A stretch of DNA of 64,000 nucleotides from Jannaschia pohangensis (GTDB lineage: Bacteria > Pseudomonadota > Alphaproteobacteria > Rhodobacterales > Rhodobacteraceae): NCBI RefSeq assembly GCF_900113875.1, contig NZ_FORA01000002.1:682001-746000 (forward strand), in the 5' to 3' direction. The notes beneath the pieces were generated by a model. That model saw nothing but the letters and a program-made list of their open reading frames with translations, did no database searches and was not told the origin of the DNA. Of the stretch, positions 8,437-16,534 are shown piece after piece (within the stretch, counting starts at the first letter, position 1; every line of letters starts with the position of its first letter). Position numbers and translations under genes: made by a program.

Positions 8437-8894
8437 TGTTTGTCACTTTCAATTTCTGGCGCATTGACACGGGTCTTGCCATTATATGCGAATACGGACC
8501 AAGCGAGTACGTCACGCCTCATTTCGAGGATTATGTCATTATAAGCACGAGCGACCTCTAGGTAGAGAGGATCCAGCGCCGGACTATCAGGACCTAAGGC
8601 TTCATCAGCCTTTTGGAACTTCTCCAAGTAAGCCTGAACGGCAAAAGCTACGGAAGGAGCACAATAGATCTGCAATTTCGGCATCGCGCGATCTATCGCG
8701 GCCTTTCGCGTCATTTCAACTTCAGGGGTCCAGTGCTCGTAGACGGTTTGAGCAGTCGGAAAGCTGTCCAGAAACGAAGCGTATACCTTTCGTTTTTCCG
8801 CTAAGATAGTTTCAGACTGAGCAAAAATTCGTCCGAAGAGGAAGGACAGAATTGAAATCAGTATCGCGCCAACTGACACCAATGCACTTATCAT
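8433..8894 (-). CDS. Small membrane-anchored hypothetical protein coupled to pheT
   Basis: A 153-residue protein with one N-terminal membrane segment (ISALVSVGAILISILSFLF, about residues 2-20) and a mostly helical soluble part rich in charged residues and tyrosines. I recognise no family. Its DNA is visibly AT-richer than pheT and the GNAT gene on either side. Its stop overlaps the pheT start (ATGA), so it is translationally coupled to an essential synthetase gene, an unusual place for an apparently acquired gene. The start ATG is preceded by a good GAGGTG ribosome site. Confidence 0.75.
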   Translation of the reverse strand: MISALVSVGAILISILSFLFGRIFAQSETILAEKRKVYASFLDSFPTAQTVYEHWTPEVEMTRKAAIDRAMPKLQIYCAPSVAFAVQAYLEKFQKADEALGPDSPALDPLYLEVARAYNDIILEMRRDVLAWSVFAYNGKTRVNAPEIESDKQ

Positions 8895-8924
8895 GATCTT
8901 TTCACCTCTTATCCGATCGCCCGA

Positions 8925-9428
8925 CTATCCCATCCCGGCGGCGGTTTGAAGGTCGAAGCCGATGCGGCGGGCCTTGACCGGGTGTCCGACCAGGAAATCG
9001 TCGACCGGACCCTGATCGAGGCCGCCCTGCGCCAGATAGAAGGCCAGCGCGCGCGGGTTCGATTCGAGCACGGTCAGATAGGCCGCACCGTGCCCGGCTT
9101 GGCGCAGGGCAACGCGGATCGCCCGCAGCAGATGTGCGCCCGTCCCCTGCCCGCGCAGCTCCGGGCGGACGTGCAGGTTGTCGATCAACGGCGGCTCCCG
9201 GTCGGTCAGGGCACAGACAAAGCCCGTCATCCGACCCCCATCCTCGGCCACCAACGTCAGTTCCGGGGCCGCGAAACGCCGCGCCGCCCATTTCGCCTCC
9301 ATCGCGCCGGGCAAGATGTCGCGCAGATACTCCGGCGGCAGTTCGGCCCCATAGCTGTCCTGCCACGAGGCCAGATGCAGCGCGCAGATCTCGGCCCGGT
9401 CGGCGAGGGTCGCGAGGCGGATGGTCAT
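8925..9428 (-). CDS. GNAT family N-acetyltransferase
   Basis: A 167-residue single-domain acetyl-CoA-dependent acetyltransferase. The acetyl-CoA pyrophosphate loop is VRPELRGQGTGAHLL, followed by the C-terminal core LTVLESNPRALAFYLAQGG typical of the family. I chose ATG 9428 because MTIRLATLADRAEICALH is the normal GNAT start; an upstream in-frame ATG at 9542 would add an unlikely Arg-rich tail. The substrate cannot be predicted. It lies downstream of the MOSC gene on the same strand. Confidence 0.85.
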   Translation of the reverse strand: MTIRLATLADRAEICALHLASWQDSYGAELPPEYLRDILPGAMEAKWAARRFAAPELTLVAEDGGRMTGFVCALTDREPPLIDNLHVRPELRGQGTGAHLLRAIRVALRQAGHGAAYLTVLESNPRALAFYLAQGGLDQGPVDDFLVGHPVKARRIGFDLQTAAGMG

Positions 9429-9507
9429 GCGCAATGTCCTCTCATCCAGACGTCGCGTTGACCGGATGGATCGACACACGCCCGTGTGCCGCTCCATCGG
9501 GCGCCAC

Positions 9508-9987
9508 TCATTCCTCGACCTCGGCCATGGGCAAGACCGCATCGCCCAGGCCGATCTGCCCGGCCGTCACGACGCTGGCGCACCAACCGCCGTGGTGGCG
9601 CACGGCGGAGTAGCCGCCGCGCCCCAGTGTCTCTTCCATCCGGCTGCACGGGGCGCAGGGCCCGGTGATATGCAATGTGACCGCACCGATCGCCACGTCT
9701 CGCCCGCGCAATGCGGCCAGGTTGATGCCGGACACGAGGATGTTTCGGCGCAGCGCCTCGGGCGTCACCACACCATCACAGAGCGCGGCGATCACCGGCA
9801 GATGCTCGGTCTGGATCAACGTGACCGCCCGCTTGCCCGGCCGCCCGTGGTCGCCCGCCAATCCCGCGTCGGTCACCGCCACACGGTCCAGCGGCACCAG
9901 AGTCGCCCGCCGCGCGCCCCGCACCCCGATCCAGTCGACGCGACCGGGCCGGGCATGGGTCGCCATCAGGTCGCGCAGATAGCTCAA
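9508..9987 (-). CDS. MOSC domain-containing sulfurase-like protein
   Basis: A 159-residue stand-alone MOSC domain. Conserved features are RPGRVDWIGVRGARRA, LAGDHGRPGKRAVTLIQTEH, LRRNILVSGINLAAL and the cysteine-bearing TGPCAPCSRMEETLG. MOSC proteins carry persulfide sulfur or bind molybdopterin-related cofactors. I place the start at TTG 9987, which overlaps the upstream reductase stop as TTGA; ATG 9966 is the alternative. Tight coupling to a free methionine sulfoxide reductase hints at a shared sulfur-redox role, which is inference. Confidence 0.8.
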   Translation of the reverse strand: MSYLRDLMATHARPGRVDWIGVRGARRATLVPLDRVAVTDAGLAGDHGRPGKRAVTLIQTEHLPVIAALCDGVVTPEALRRNILVSGINLAALRGRDVAIGAVTLHITGPCAPCSRMEETLGRGGYSAVRHHGGWCASVVTAGQIGLGDAVLPMAEVEE

Positions 9988-10460
9988 CGACGGAAGACCG
10001 AGGCCAGCATGGCGGACAAGCCTTCTGCATCCGCCGGGGTGAAGGCGGCCGGTCGGTCGCTGTCGATATCGAATACGGCGATCAGCGCGCCGTCTTGCCC
10101 GAACACCGGCAACACGATCTCGGACCGGGTGGATGACGCGCAGGCGATATGCCCCGGGAAGGCGTCGACATCGGGCACAAGCTGCACCTGCCGTGTCGTG
10201 GCGCATGCCCCGCAGACGCCCCGCGAAAACGGGATCACCAGGCATCCGTGTCCGCCCTGATACGGCCCGATCTTGAGCATGTTCGGCCCGGTCACGCGAT
10301 AGAAGCCGGTCCAGTCGAAGCGGTCGTCCGCATGATGGACCTCGCAGGTAACGGTCGCCATCAGGGCCACGACATCGTCTTCGCCCTCGGTCAGGCTGGC
10401 GATTGTCTTGGACAGGGCGTCATAGTTGATCTGTTGCATCCGGGGATCTTGCTCCGTCAC
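9984..10460 (-). CDS. msrC: Free methionine-(R)-sulfoxide reductase (GAF domain)
   Basis: A 158-residue single GAF-domain protein. Three cysteines, C73 (GHGC), C83 (RGVCG) and C107 (GHIAC), have the spacing 10 and 24 of the catalytic cysteines in Escherichia coli fRMsr (84, 94, 118). Other conserved pieces are FDWTGFYRV and STRSEIVLPVF. The enzyme reduces free Met-R-sulfoxide in the cytoplasm using thioredoxin. It is 16 bp downstream of the thiolase gene on the same strand and overlaps the MOSC start. The start could also be Met8. Confidence 0.88.
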   Translation of the reverse strand: MTEQDPRMQQINYDALSKTIASLTEGEDDVVALMATVTCEVHHADDRFDWTGFYRVTGPNMLKIGPYQGGHGCLVIPFSRGVCGACATTRQVQLVPDVDAFPGHIACASSTRSEIVLPVFGQDGALIAVFDIDSDRPAAFTPADAEGLSAMLASVFRR

Positions 10461-10476
10461 GAAAAAGGGGCGGTGG

Positions 10477-11655
10477 TCAGGGCCGCTCGATGGCGATGGC
10501 CGTGCCCTCGCCCCCGCCGATGCAGATCGCGGCGATCCCCCGCTTGAGGCCCCGCGCCTCCAGCGCGTGCAGCAGCGTCACCATGATCCGCGCGCCGGAC
10601 GCCCCGATCGGGTGGCCCAGGGCACAGGCCCCGCCGTTCACGTTCACCACCTCCGGGGACAGGCCCATTTCGTGCATGAAGGCCATGGGCACGACGGCGA
10701 AAGCCTCGTTCACCTCCCACAGATCGACATCTGCGGTGGTCCAACCGAGCCGGTCCATCAGCTTTCGGGCCGCCGGAACGGGGGCGGTCGTGAAGAGCCC
10801 CGGCTCCTGTGCATGGGACGCATGGCCCCGGATCACGGCGCGTGTCGTCAGATCGTTGGTCGCCGCATATCGACCGGACACCAACACCAGCGCCGCGGCC
10901 CCGTCCGAGATGGAGGACGAATTCGCCGCCGTCACCGTGCCGTCCTTGCGGAAGGCAGGCTTGAGTTGCGGGATCTTGTCGGGCCGCGCCGTCCCGGGTT
11001 GCTCGTCCCGGGTGACCTCGGTCGTGCCCTTGCGCGTGGTGATCGCATAGGTCGCGACCTCACCGTCGAAGCCGCCGCCGGAAATCGCCGCCTGCGCCCG
11101 GCTCAGCGACCGCAGGGCATAGTCATCCTGCGCCTCGCGGGTGAATTGATAGGCCTCGGCGCAATCTTCGGCGAAGGTGCCCATCAGGCGACCCTTGTCA
11201 TAGGCGTCCTCCAACCCGTCGAGGAACATGTGATCGACCGTCACCCCGTGCCCCAGACGTGCTCCGCCGCGCATCGCGGGCAGCAGATAGGGGGCGTTGG
11301 TCATGCTCTCCATGCCGCCCGCCACCATCACGTCCGTCTGGCCCAGGGCGATCTGGTCGTGGGCGATCATGGCCGCTTTCATCCCCGATCCGCACATCTT
11401 GTTGAGCGTCGTGGCCGGCACCTCTTTGGGGAGGCCCGCGTGAAAGCCGGCTTGCCGGGCCGGGGCCTGGCCCTGTCCCGCAGGCAGGACGCAGCCCATC
11501 AGGACTTCGTTCACGCTTTCGGGCGGCAGACCCGCATCCCGCAGGGCAGCGGCGATGGCGGCACCCCCGAGTTCGGACGCCGTGGCGCCGGACAATGCCC
11601 CCTGAAATCCGCCCATCGGCGTCCGCTTCGCACCCGCAATGACCACGTTTTCCAT
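10477..11655 (-). CDS. Acetyl-CoA C-acetyltransferase (thiolase) family protein
   Basis: A 392-residue thiolase of normal length. Catalytic residues are visible: Cys88 in TTLNKMCGSGMKA, the NEAF motif in VNEAFAVVPMAF, His in GHPIGASGAR and Cys378 in CIGGGEG. Such enzymes join or cleave acetoacetyl-CoA or 3-ketoacyl-CoA. ATG 11655 was chosen because MENVVIAGAKRTPMG is the standard thiolase start. It diverges from the STAS gene and heads a minus-strand run with the sulfoxide reductase. A second, different thiolase lies at 14491-15666. Acetoacetyl-CoA preference is likely but not proven. Confidence 0.93.
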   Translation of the reverse strand: MENVVIAGAKRTPMGGFQGALSGATASELGGAAIAAALRDAGLPPESVNEVLMGCVLPAGQGQAPARQAGFHAGLPKEVPATTLNKMCGSGMKAAMIAHDQIALGQTDVMVAGGMESMTNAPYLLPAMRGGARLGHGVTVDHMFLDGLEDAYDKGRLMGTFAEDCAEAYQFTREAQDDYALRSLSRAQAAISGGGFDGEVATYAITTRKGTTEVTRDEQPGTARPDKIPQLKPAFRKDGTVTAANSSSISDGAAALVLVSGRYAATNDLTTRAVIRGHASHAQEPGLFTTAPVPAARKLMDRLGWTTADVDLWEVNEAFAVVPMAFMHEMGLSPEVVNVNGGACALGHPIGASGARIMVTLLHALEARGLKRGIAAICIGGGEGTAIAIERP

Positions 11656-11745
11656 CCGGCCCCCGATAAGGTTTTGGTAACTTCTGGGGTCTACCTTGCC
11701 AGTGCGTGGTGCAAGTTGCCAGCCGCCTGTCCAACGGGGGAACCC

Positions 11746-12069
11746 ATGAATATCCAGAGCAATGCGCAGGGCAATATCCTTGTCCTGACGATCAACGAAC
11801 CCCGGATCGACGCGGCGGGCGCGGTCGCGTTCAAGGACCGGATCCGAAGTCTTGTCCAGGACTTCGACGGGCGAGTCGTCCTCGATATGGACCGCGTCGA
11901 ATTCCTTGATTCGAGTGGCCTCGGGGCGCTGGTCGCGGTTATGAAACTTCTGGGCGGCGGACGACGACTGGAACTGGCCAATTGCGGGACGATCGTGCGC
12001 AAGGTTCTGGCGCTGACGCGGATGGATAGCGTCTTCGTGCTGCACGAATCGCTACAGGACGCGGCGTGA
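11746..12069 (+). CDS. STAS-domain anti-sigma factor antagonist
   Basis: A 107-residue single STAS domain. The segment VEFLDSSGLGALVAVMKLL holds the conserved serine that the partner kinase phosphorylates in SpoIIAA/RsbV proteins. ATG 11746 has a GGGGGAA ribosome site just upstream. Its stop overlaps the next start (TGATG), so the antagonist and its kinase are made together. In the family, the unphosphorylated antagonist frees a target from the kinase. No sigma factor or PP2C phosphatase is nearby, so the output is unknown. Confidence 0.9.
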   Translation: MNIQSNAQGNILVLTINEPRIDAAGAVAFKDRIRSLVQDFDGRVVLDMDRVEFLDSSGLGALVAVMKLLGGGRRLELANCGTIVRKVLALTRMDSVFVLHESLQDAA

Positions 12070-12530
12070 TGTATTGTTTCGGAACCGTGGACCATGGCGC
12101 CAATGGGGTCAGCCGCGAGTTTCCGGGCACCGAAGCCTCGGTAAGCGAGGCCTTGGCGGATCTGCGGCATCTGCTGATCGAGCGCGGCTACTGCGAGGAG
12201 GTCTGCGCCAATGCCCTCATCGTCTTGGGCGAAGTTCTCAACAACATTGTGGAGCACGCTCTGCCGGAAATCCCGGACGCCGTCATTTCGCTGAACGTGA
12301 TGGAAGCGGGTCGACGGCTCATGCTGGAAACCTGTGACTCGGGGCGTCCCTTGCCGCCAAACCTGATGCAGGCCCCCAATCAACCCGTCATTTCAGACAG
12401 GATCGACGATATGGCGGAAGGAGGTTTCGGCTGGTTCATCATCCACAGCTTGGTCGAAGACATGGTTTACGAACGCGAAGACGGACAGAATCGCCTGAGC
12501 TTCTCTGTCATGTCGGACGCGACCGTCTGA
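12069..12530 (+). CDS. RsbW/SpoIIAB-like ATP-binding serine kinase (anti-sigma type)
   Basis: A 153-residue GHKL-fold ATPase. The N box is LGEVLNNIVEHALP, the Mg-binding region includes CDSGRPLPP, and the G box is EGGFGWFIIHSLVEDM. These are the HATPase_c_2 features of RsbW-type kinases, which phosphorylate the STAS partner and bind an output protein. The start ATG overlaps the STAS stop; an in-frame GTG sits three bases earlier. In roseobacters such pairs may control stress responses, biofilm or exopolysaccharide, but the sequence here does not say which. Confidence 0.87.
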   Translation: MYCFGTVDHGANGVSREFPGTEASVSEALADLRHLLIERGYCEEVCANALIVLGEVLNNIVEHALPEIPDAVISLNVMEAGRRLMLETCDSGRPLPPNLMQAPNQPVISDRIDDMAEGGFGWFIIHSLVEDMVYEREDGQNRLSFSVMSDATV

Positions 12531-12916
12531 GAGGCCGGACCTGAATTCCGGCAAAAGTCCGGCGCTGCTGCGGATCACGATCCCCGGATATACAACAATC
12601 ACACAGGCAAATATCCGCGACCATTTCAGTTTGCGAAACAATCACATCGAAGCACCCAAATTGCCGCGCCCAGCACGACGATTTGCCTTTCGGACGCCGC
12701 ATTCACGGCCCCAAACCGCCACGCCTTCGCGACAATATCGCCATGTAGCTGCATATGGCTTCCCTCGGCGTCAAGGTGACGGCCCCCAAGCTAGGTCGCC
12801 TTGGCGTCGAGGTCAGTTTCCCGAAATCGCAATGTCCTTCACGTCGATCATTGGCTTTCCGTGACGCGCATCCTAGCGTTCATCCAGAAAGACGATGCAC
12901 CCGCAGAAAGGTCGAC
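12531..12916. other. Gene-free stretch before gamma-glutamyltransferase
   Basis: About 385 bp with no supported gene. A hairpin (GCCGGA paired with TCCGGC near 12532-12550) just after the kinase gene may end its transcript. The rest contains GTCAAGGTGACGG-like and GTCGAGGTCAG-like similar stretches but no clear promoter. Confidence 0.4.
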
Positions 12917-14494
12917 ATGCGCGATTTCCATCTTCCCGGAAGATCCCCCGTTCTTGCCGCAAACGGCATGTGTGCAACCTCCCACCCGCTGGCCGCCAAG
13001 GTCGCCATCGACACGCTGGCGCGCGGCGGAAACGCCGTCGATGCCGCCATCGCGGGCGCGGTCCTGCTGGGCCTGTGCGAACCGCAGATGACCGGTCTGG
13101 GCGGGGACTGCTTTGTGCTCCTGAAGCCCGCTGGCTCCGAAGACGTGCTCGCGCTCAATGGATCGGGCCGCGCTCCGGCGGGGGCATCGGCCCAGAAGCT
13201 GCGTGCACAGGGACTGTCCGCGATCCCGCTGACCTCGCCCCATGCGGTCACGATCCCGGGGGCGGTCGATGCCTTCTGCACCCTGTCCGAGTCGCACGGC
13301 AAACTGGGGCTGGCCGATACGCTTGGCCCCGTGATCCCCTATTTCGACGCGGGCGTTCCGGTGGCGCCGCGCGTGGCCTTCGACTGGGCGCAGGCGGTCG
13401 ACACGTTGCAGGGATCGGCGCGCGACACCTATCTGATGGCGGGACAGGCCCCGCAGGTCGGCGCCAACTTCGCCCTGCCCGGCCAGGCCGAAGTGCTGCG
13501 CCGCCTGGCCAAGGACGGACGCGCGGCCTTCTACGAGGGCGAAATCGCGGAGGACATGGCCACATCGCTGCAGGCGCTCGGCGGTGTCCACGAGGTCGGC
13601 GATTTCGCCGACACGGCCTGCGAGTGGACGACGCCCATCAGCGGCACCTACAAGGAAACCGAACTGGTCGAGCATCCGCCCAACGGCCAGGGCGCGACCG
13701 CGATCCTGATGGCGAATATCCTGAAGCATTTCGACATCGCCGCCATGGACCCCTTCGGCGCGAAACGCGCCCATATCGAGGCGGAAGCCGCGAAACTGGC
13801 CTATGACACCCGCAACCGGTTCCTGGCCGATCCCGATGCGATGTCGCGTCTCGACCACATGCTGTCGGCCGAGACCGCCGCCGCGCTGGCCGCGCTCATC
13901 AACCCCAAGCGCGCCATGGCCGCCGCCGCCCCGCTGAGCGAGGCGGTGCATCGCGACACGATCTATATCACGGTGGTCGACCGCGACCGGATGGCCGTGT
14001 CCCTGATCTATTCGATCTTCCACAGCTTCGGGTCCGGCATCGCGTCCGACAAGTTCGGTATCCTGATGCAGAACCGTGGTGCGGGCTTCACGCTGGAGCG
14101 GTGGCACGCGAACGAGATGGGTCCGGGCAAGCGGCCGATGCACACGATCATCCCCGGCATGTTGCGCGAGAACGGGCGCGTCAACATGGCCTTCGGTGTC
14201 ATGGGTGGCGCGTATCAGCCCAATGGTCATGCCCGTTTCCTGACCAATCTGAAGGACTTCGGGATGGACATTCAGACCGCCATCGACGGCCCGCGCAGCT
14301 TTACCGATCAGGGCGTGATGAACGTCGAGACGGGCTATGCCGACAGTGTCCGGGCCGAACTTTATGCCATGGGGCACGACGTACAGACGCCGAAGACCGC
14401 AATCGGCGGGGCGCAGGCTATTCGCATCGACGAGAGCGGCTACCTCGAGGGCGCGTCCGATCCGCGCAAGGACGGTTGCGCCCTCGGCTACTAG
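12917..14494 (+). CDS. ggt: Gamma-glutamyltransferase family protein
   Basis: A 525-residue Ntn-hydrolase of the gamma-glutamyltranspeptidase family, which cleaves gamma-glutamyl bonds as in glutathione. The N-terminal part has GMCATSHPLAAKVAIDTLAR and LCEPQMTGLGGDCFVLL. The expected self-processing site is Thr348 in HRDTIYITVVDRDRMAVSL, whose Thr becomes the nucleophile. Later GSGIASDKFGILMQNRG and TIIPGM are also conserved. The start MRDFHLPGRS was chosen because homology begins there and AAAGG precedes it. No signal peptide is visible, so it may act in the cytoplasm. It overlaps the convergent thiolase by four bases. Confidence 0.9.
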   Translation: MRDFHLPGRSPVLAANGMCATSHPLAAKVAIDTLARGGNAVDAAIAGAVLLGLCEPQMTGLGGDCFVLLKPAGSEDVLALNGSGRAPAGASAQKLRAQGLSAIPLTSPHAVTIPGAVDAFCTLSESHGKLGLADTLGPVIPYFDAGVPVAPRVAFDWAQAVDTLQGSARDTYLMAGQAPQVGANFALPGQAEVLRRLAKDGRAAFYEGEIAEDMATSLQALGGVHEVGDFADTACEWTTPISGTYKETELVEHPPNGQGATAILMANILKHFDIAAMDPFGAKRAHIEAEAAKLAYDTRNRFLADPDAMSRLDHMLSAETAAALAALINPKRAMAAAAPLSEAVHRDTIYITVVDRDRMAVSLIYSIFHSFGSGIASDKFGILMQNRGAGFTLERWHANEMGPGKRPMHTIIPGMLRENGRVNMAFGVMGGAYQPNGHARFLTNLKDFGMDIQTAIDGPRSFTDQGVMNVETGYADSVRAELYAMGHDVQTPKTAIGGAQAIRIDESGYLEGASDPRKDGCALGY

Positions 14495-15666
14495 ACCCGC
14501 TCGATGGCCAGGGCGATGCCCTGGCCGCCGCCGATGCACATGGTGATCAGCGCCCGGCGCCCGCCAATGCGCTCCAATTCGTACAAGGCCTTGACGGTGA
14601 TGATCGCCCCGGTGGCCCCGACCGGATGCCCGAGGGCGATTGCGCCACCATTCGGATTGACCTGCGCCGGATCGAAGCCGAGTTCGCGGCTTACCGCCAC
14701 GGCCTGAGAGGCGAAGGCTTCGTTCGATTCGATCACGTCGAAGTCGCCGACGGTAAGCCCGGTGCGCGCCAGCAGGTTCTGTACCGCCGGGACCGGGCCG
14801 ATGCCCATCACCTCGGGACGCACGCCGGCATGGCCATAGCCCAGGATGCGCGCACGGGGTTTCAGCCCCGCAGCCTCCGCAGCTTCGGCCCGGGCCAGCA
14901 CCAGAGCGGCAGCCCCATCGTTGATACCCGACGCATTGCCCGCCGTGACCGTGCCATCCGACCGGAAGACCGGGCGCAGGCCGGCAAGCGCGGCCTCGTC
15001 GGTCATGCGGGGGTGCTCGTCGGTGGCGAACTCCACGTCCTGACGTTTGACCTGGACGGTGACGGGCACGATTTCCGCAGCGAAATGCCCTGCGGCAATG
15101 GCGGCGGCGGCGCGGGTCTGGGACGTGAGTGCAAACGCATCCTGATCGGCGCGGCTGACCCCATGTTCGGCCGCGACATTCTCGGCCGTGACGCCCATGT
15201 GGCCGGTCCCGAATGGGCAATTGAGAGCGCCGAGCATCATGTCGAGCGCCCGGGCATCGCCCATCTTGGCCCCCCAACGCGCATCCGGCAGGATGAAGGG
15301 CGAGCGTGACATGCATTCGGCCCCGCCGACGAGGGCGAAATCGGCGTCGCCCAATTGCAGGGCCTGGCTCCCCGACACGATCGCCTGCACCCCCGATCCG
15401 CAGAGACGGTTGACGTTCATCGCAGGCACCGCGTCGGGGACCCCGGCCTGCATCGCCGCGACGCGCGACAGATACATGTCGCGGGGTTCGGTGTTGATGA
15501 CATGGCCGAAGACGGCGGTTCCGATCTGTCCGGGGTCGACACCGGCGCGGGCCAGGGCGGCCTTCGCCGCGACCGTGGCGAGGTCGATGGGCGCGGTTGC
15601 GGCAAGGCTGCCCCCGAAGGTTCCGATGGCGGTGCGCGCACCGGACAGGATGACGATGTCGGTCAT
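14491..15666 (-). CDS. Beta-ketothiolase (BktB/PhaA-like acetyl-CoA acyltransferase)
   Basis: A 391-residue thiolase with Cys89 in [13 protein letters not shown], the NEAF motif in [13 protein letters not shown], His in [10 protein letters not shown] and Cys377 in CIGGGQG. The region [19 protein letters not shown] and the overall look resemble BktB, which condenses acetyl-CoA with longer acyl-CoAs for polyhydroxyalkanoate or fatty acid metabolism. It is clearly distinct in sequence from the thiolase at 10477-11655. A hairpin-plus-29-mer repeat lies between it and the phosphatase gene upstream on the same strand. Confidence 0.92.
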   Translation of the reverse strand: MTDIVILSGARTAIGTFGGSLAATAPIDLATVAAKAALARAGVDPGQIGTAVFGHVINTEPRDMYLSRVAAMQAGVPDAVPAMNVNRLCGSGVQAIVSGSQALQLGDADFALVGGAECMSRSPFILPDARWGAKMGDARALDMMLGALNCPFGTGHMGVTAENVAAEHGVSRADQDAFALTSQTRAAAAIAAGHFAAEIVPVTVQVKRQDVEFATDEHPRMTDEAALAGLRPVFRSDGTVTAGNASGINDGAAALVLARAEAAEAAGLKPRARILGYGHAGVRPEVMGIGPVPAVQNLLARTGLTVGDFDVIESNEAFASQAVAVSRELGFDPAQVNPNGGAIALGHPVGATGAIITVKALYELERIGGRRALITMCIGGGQGIALAIERV

Positions 15667-15700
15667 GGGATCAGCCCTTTCGCGGGGGCGAGAGGACGGG

Positions 15701-15749
15701 CCGGGGGCCAGCCCCCGGACCCCCGGAGTATTTGTGAAGCAGAGAAGGG
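15701..15749. repeat. Intergenic hairpin repeat, copy 1
   Basis: A perfect 8-bp stem (CCGGGGGC paired with GCCCCCGG, 15701-15718) is followed by a 29-base block at 15721-15749. That block matches the copy at 47156-47184 in 27 of 29 positions. Both copies lie between two minus-strand genes and have the same orientation. Similar elements are familiar from Rhodobacteraceae intergenic regions. Confidence 0.75.
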
Positions 15750-15778
15750 GGGCGTGGAAAGCCCGACGTTGCGGCGGA

Positions 15779-16525
15779 TCAGGAGGAGATCGGAACGCGC
15801 CCCGCCCCGGTCACCGCCCAGGCCCGCGTCCCGTCGACAAGGGCGGCGGTGGCGGGATGGCCGTAGCCGGCCCCGGTATCGAGGTTGAGGCGGTTGCCGT
15901 AGTGTGTCGGGGTGTCGACGGGTGTGTGGCCGTGAACGACAAGGCGCAGGTGGTCGCGTCGGTCGGTCAGGAACGGCTCCCGAATCCAGATCAGATCGTC
16001 CTCAACCTGCATGCCGAGGGGCAGGCCCGGGCGGATGCCCGCGTGGACGAAGACCTGCGCGTCGGTGATGTGGATCCGGGGCAGGTTTTCAAGGAAGGAC
16101 AGGTGTGTTTCGGGCACGGCTTCGAGGGCGGCGGCCCGCAGCTCCTTGCGGGCGGCATCGCCGCGTTCGTTTGCCATGTCCGCCGTATGGGGTGTGCTCA
16201 CGCCGTAGGACGCGAGGGTCGTCGGGCCGCCCAAGGCCGGATGCAGCCAGGACTTGCCCGATTTGATCGCGGGATCGTGGATATCGCCGCTGCGCAGGAA
16301 CCGCAGGAACATCCGGTCGTGGTTGCCCAGAAGGACCGTCCAGTTGCGCCCTTGGTCCACCCCCGCGATGAGCCTGTCGAGAACGCCCCGCGCGTCCGGA
16401 CCCCGGTCGACGTAGTCGCCCAGAAAGACGATGGGTGCATCCGCCCCGCCATCGGCCTCGACCAGGGCGAGGGTCCGGTCGAATTGATCCGCGTAGCCGT
16501 GCAGATCGCCGATGGCATAGGGCAT
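15779..16525 (-). CDS. Serine/threonine protein phosphatase (PP1/ApaH-type metallophosphoesterase)
   Basis: A 248-residue calcineurin-like phosphoesterase. The three metal motifs are at the usual places: AIGDLHGYADQF, FLGDYVDRGPDARG and LLGNHDRMF; a later VVHGHTPVDTPTHYGNRLNLDTGAGYGH supplies the remaining histidine and the end motif (written here in part from two adjacent blocks). It resembles bacterial PrpA/B-like phosphatases and could act on phosphoproteins or small nucleotides. It lies 9 bp downstream of serA on the same strand, so it probably shares the serine transcript. Confidence 0.88.
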   Translation of the reverse strand: MPYAIGDLHGYADQFDRTLALVEADGGADAPIVFLGDYVDRGPDARGVLDRLIAGVDQGRNWTVLLGNHDRMFLRFLRSGDIHDPAIKSGKSWLHPALGGPTTLASYGVSTPHTADMANERGDAARKELRAAALEAVPETHLSFLENLPRIHITDAQVFVHAGIRPGLPLGMQVEDDLIWIREPFLTDRRDHLRLVVHGHTPVDTPTHYGNRLNLDTGAGYGHPATAALVDGTRAWAVTGAGRVPISS

Positions 16526-16534
16526 GGCGCGACC

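Noticed and set aside
6319-8544. Long plus-strand open frame of 741 codons opposite pheT
   Set aside because: It is the antisense shadow of pheT: low-complexity, His/Arg/Gly-rich, no family match, and pheT itself is unmistakable.
12848-15316. 822-codon minus-strand frame over gamma-glutamyltransferase
   Set aside because: Arg/Gly/His-rich antisense of a conserved enzyme; no domain recognised.
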